Source: Chloroflexota bacterium | GTDB lineage: Bacteria > Chloroflexota > Limnocylindria > Limnocylindrales > CSP1-4 | Direction of reading: 5' to 3' | Assembly (NCBI GenBank): GCA_021785115.1 | Contig: JAJYGO010000403.1 | Span: 1-6,897 of the forward strand | DNA: 6,897 nucleotides | In this document: positions 5,257 to 6,897 of the stretch, piece by piece | Layout: every line of letters begins with the position of its first letter | How positions within the stretch are numbered: position 1 is the first letter of the stretch | Made by a program: the position numbers and the translations under genes | Notes under the pieces: model-generated | The model's input: the letters and a program-made list of their open reading frames with translations, nothing else | The model's database searches: none | Told to the model about the DNA's origin: nothing

Positions 5257-6897
5257 GTGGTTCGATCTGGCCCTGCCTTCCATCGCCCTTCGCTCGACAT
5301 GTTCGCGCGGGGCCGGTACCTGTTCGGAGCGGACCTCCTGATCGGGGCCTTCGCGATCATCGGTGCGATGGTCCTGCGCTTCGACACGCTGCGGTTCGAG
5401 TCGACCATCCTCATCTACTTCCCGGCCGCGCTGTTCCCATTGCTCGTCCGGCCGCCCTTGAACGTCTACTCAGGGCTGTACCGACGGGCATGGGCGTACG
5501 CAAGCGTCGGGGAGCTCGTGCGAATCACCGTGACGGTGCTGGCGGGGTCGCTGTTGGGCCTCGCCCTGTTCTACCTGGTGCTGGTACCGCTGCATGTGGC
5601 GGGGACCGTCACGGCGGCGGGACGATTTCCACGTTCGTTCTTCGTGCTCGAGGGGCTGCTTGCGCTCGCCGGGTACGGCGGAGTCCGGTTCCTCATCCGC
5701 GCCGCCACGGAGTGGCAGCCGCGAGCTCAAGCGTCGCCAAACGGTGACGCGGTCCCGGCGCGTGTCCCGACGCTCGTCTATGGGGCGGGAGAGGTCAGCG
5801 CCACCGTCCTCCGGACGATTGCCCAAGCTCGCGACGGCCTCGGGATGCGGGTCGTGGGCCTGATCGACGACGACCCGAGGAAGCGCAATCAGATCCTCCG
5901 GGGCACTCGCGTATTGGGCGGCGTCGACGTGCTCCCGGTGGTCGCTGCCGCGACCGGGGCGCGCCGCCTCCTTATCGCGATGCCGATGGCGCCGGGGCCT
6001 GTGGTTCGCCGAGCGGTGGAGGAGGCCACGAAGCTTGGGCTGGAGGCACGGACGGTACCCCCACTTGGCGATCTGGTCTCCGGACGCGCCAGCGAAGCGG
6101 CGATCCGAGAGGTCAGCGTGGAGGACCTGCTGCGCCGGGAGCCCGTCGCGATCGACGAGCTCGGGCTGCGTGAGCTGGTGGCCGGGCAGACAGTGCTGGT
6201 CACAGGGGCAGGCGGCTCGATCGGGTCGGAGCTGTCGCGGCAGGTGTTCGAGCTCGATCCGGCGCGGCTCGTACTGCTCGATCGGGCGGAGGGTTCGCTA
6301 TACGACATCGAACGTGAGCTCTCGCTCCTCGGGAACCGCGACTCCGGGACCGCGGTGCGTGGGGGTCGCCCGCGGGCCGAGCTCGTGACCCGACTTGTCA
6401 ATGTCGCGAGCGCGCCCGCCATGCACCGCGTGATGGCCGCCGACCGGCCGCTCATGGTGCTGCACGCGGCGGCGTACAAGCATGTTCCGATGATGGAGCA
6501 TCACCCGGCCGACGCGGTGTACACGAACATCGGCGGGACAATGACCGCCGTGGATGCGGCCATCGAGGCCGGTGTGCGGCACTTCGTGCTCGTGTCGACG
6601 GACAAGGCCGTGAGCCCCACGGGCGTCATGGGCGCGACGAAGCGGCTTGCCGAGTTCATGGTGGCGGACGCGGCCGCTCGCTCGGGGTTGCCGTACGTGG
6701 CCGTGCGGTTCGGCAACGTGCTCGGGTCGTCGGGGAGCGTGGTCCCCCTGTTCCAGCGGCAGCTCGCCCAAGGCGTGCCGCTGACCGTGACCCATGCGGA
6801 CATGACGCGCTTCTTCATGACGATCCCGGAGGCCTCACGCCTGATCCTGCAGGCGGTGCTCTTCGGATGCCCGGGCGACCTCTTCGTGCTCGACATG
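5257..6897 (+). CDS. Membrane nucleotide-sugar 4,6-dehydratase, FlaA1/CapD/WbpM-like (3' end outside window)
   Basis: The reading frame is open to the right edge, giving 547 residues without a stop; full-length relatives usually have about 600-660. Four membrane helices (about 20-40, 49-67, 88-112, 127-146) precede a linker and a first Rossmann domain with VYGAGEVS (174-181). The catalytic SDR domain follows: TGAGGSIGSE (316-325) for NAD(P), HAAAYKHVPMME (403-414), STDKAVSPTGVMGATK (447-462) and DMTRFFMTIPEA (515-526). The active site is the Ser447-Met458-Lys462 type of WbpM-class enzymes, with Met in place of the usual Tyr. WbpM-class enzymes convert UDP-GlcNAc to UDP-4-keto-6-deoxy-GlcNAc, the precursor of QuiNAc, FucNAc or bacillosamine sugars; the exact substrate here is inferred. 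GTG 5257 is chosen because of the TAAACT box seven bases upstream. ATG 5299 is an alternative that still keeps the first helix. It is divergent from the acyltransferase. Confidence 0.9.
   Translation, partial: MVRSGPAFHRPSLDMFARGRYLFGADLLIGAFAIIGAMVLRFDTLRFESTILIYFPAALFPLLVRPPLNVYSGLYRRAWAYASVGELVRITVTVLAGSLLGLALFYLVLVPLHVAGTVTAAGRFPRSFFVLEGLLALAGYGGVRFLIRAATEWQPRAQASPNGDAVPARVPTLVYGAGEVSATVLRTIAQARDGLGMRVVGLIDDDPRKRNQILRGTRVLGGVDVLPVVAAATGARRLLIAMPMAPGPVVRRAVEEATKLGLEARTVPPLGDLVSGRASEAAIREVSVEDLLRREPVAIDELGLRELVAGQTVLVTGAGGSIGSELSRQVFELDPARLVLLDRAEGSLYDIERELSLLGNRDSGTAVRGGRPRAELVTRLVNVASAPAMHRVMAADRPLMVLHAAAYKHVPMMEHHPADAVYTNIGGTMTAVDAAIEAGVRHFVLVSTDKAVSPTGVMGATKRLAEFMVADAAARSGLPYVAVRFGNVLGSSGSVVPLFQRQLAQGVPLTVTHADMTRFFMTIPEASRLILQAVLFGCPGDLFVLDM

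Noticed and set aside
5889..6479. A 196-codon minus-strand frame opposite the CapD-like gene
   Set aside because: Its Ser/Arg/Thr-rich translation is typical of an antisense shadow, and the plus strand carries the complete set of dehydratase motifs.

Overview
The window is a high-GC stretch (about two thirds G+C by eye) carrying part of a cell-surface or exopolysaccharide biosynthesis locus. Dense packing, GTG and TTG starts, two genes that look leaderless, and strong G/C preference at third codon positions suggest an actinobacterium or another high-GC lineage such as Chloroflexota. The sequence alone does not settle the phylum, and no phylogenetic marker is present.

Layout. Bases 1-53 hold the tail of an upstream plus-strand gene of unknown function. 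A plus-strand run follows: a 14-helix Wzx/MATE-like polysaccharide flippase (167-1633), a small monotopic sugar-1-phosphate transferase of the PglC/WcaJ-core type (1781-2383), and an ExoA-like family 2 glycosyltransferase with C-terminal membrane helices (2380-3432). The last two overlap by four bases. A minus-strand pair meets this run tail to tail with a 9-bp overlap. It consists of a WcaF-like hexapeptide-repeat acyltransferase (5057-4521) followed, again with a 4-bp overlap, by a family 4 glycosyltransferase (4524-3424). A divergent intergenic region of about 190 bp contains a compact set of palindromes and YTCGAC repeats. A plus-strand FlaA1/CapD/WbpM-like membrane nucleotide-sugar 4,6-dehydratase then begins at 5257 and runs off the right edge.

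How the genes fit together. The CapD-like enzyme would make a UDP-4-keto-6-deoxy-HexNAc precursor. The small transferase would load the first sugar phosphate onto undecaprenyl phosphate. The GT2 and GT4 enzymes would extend the lipid-linked glycan, the hexapeptide enzyme would O-acylate it, and the flippase would move it across the membrane. No Wzy polymerase, chain-length regulator or export gene is visible here; these may lie outside the window. I found no RNA gene, CRISPR array, insertion sequence or attachment site.

I see no wholly new system. The points most worth a second look are the repeat cluster in the divergent intergenic region, the two likely leaderless promoters, the Ser-Met-Lys active site of the dehydratase, and the overlapping convergent gene ends.
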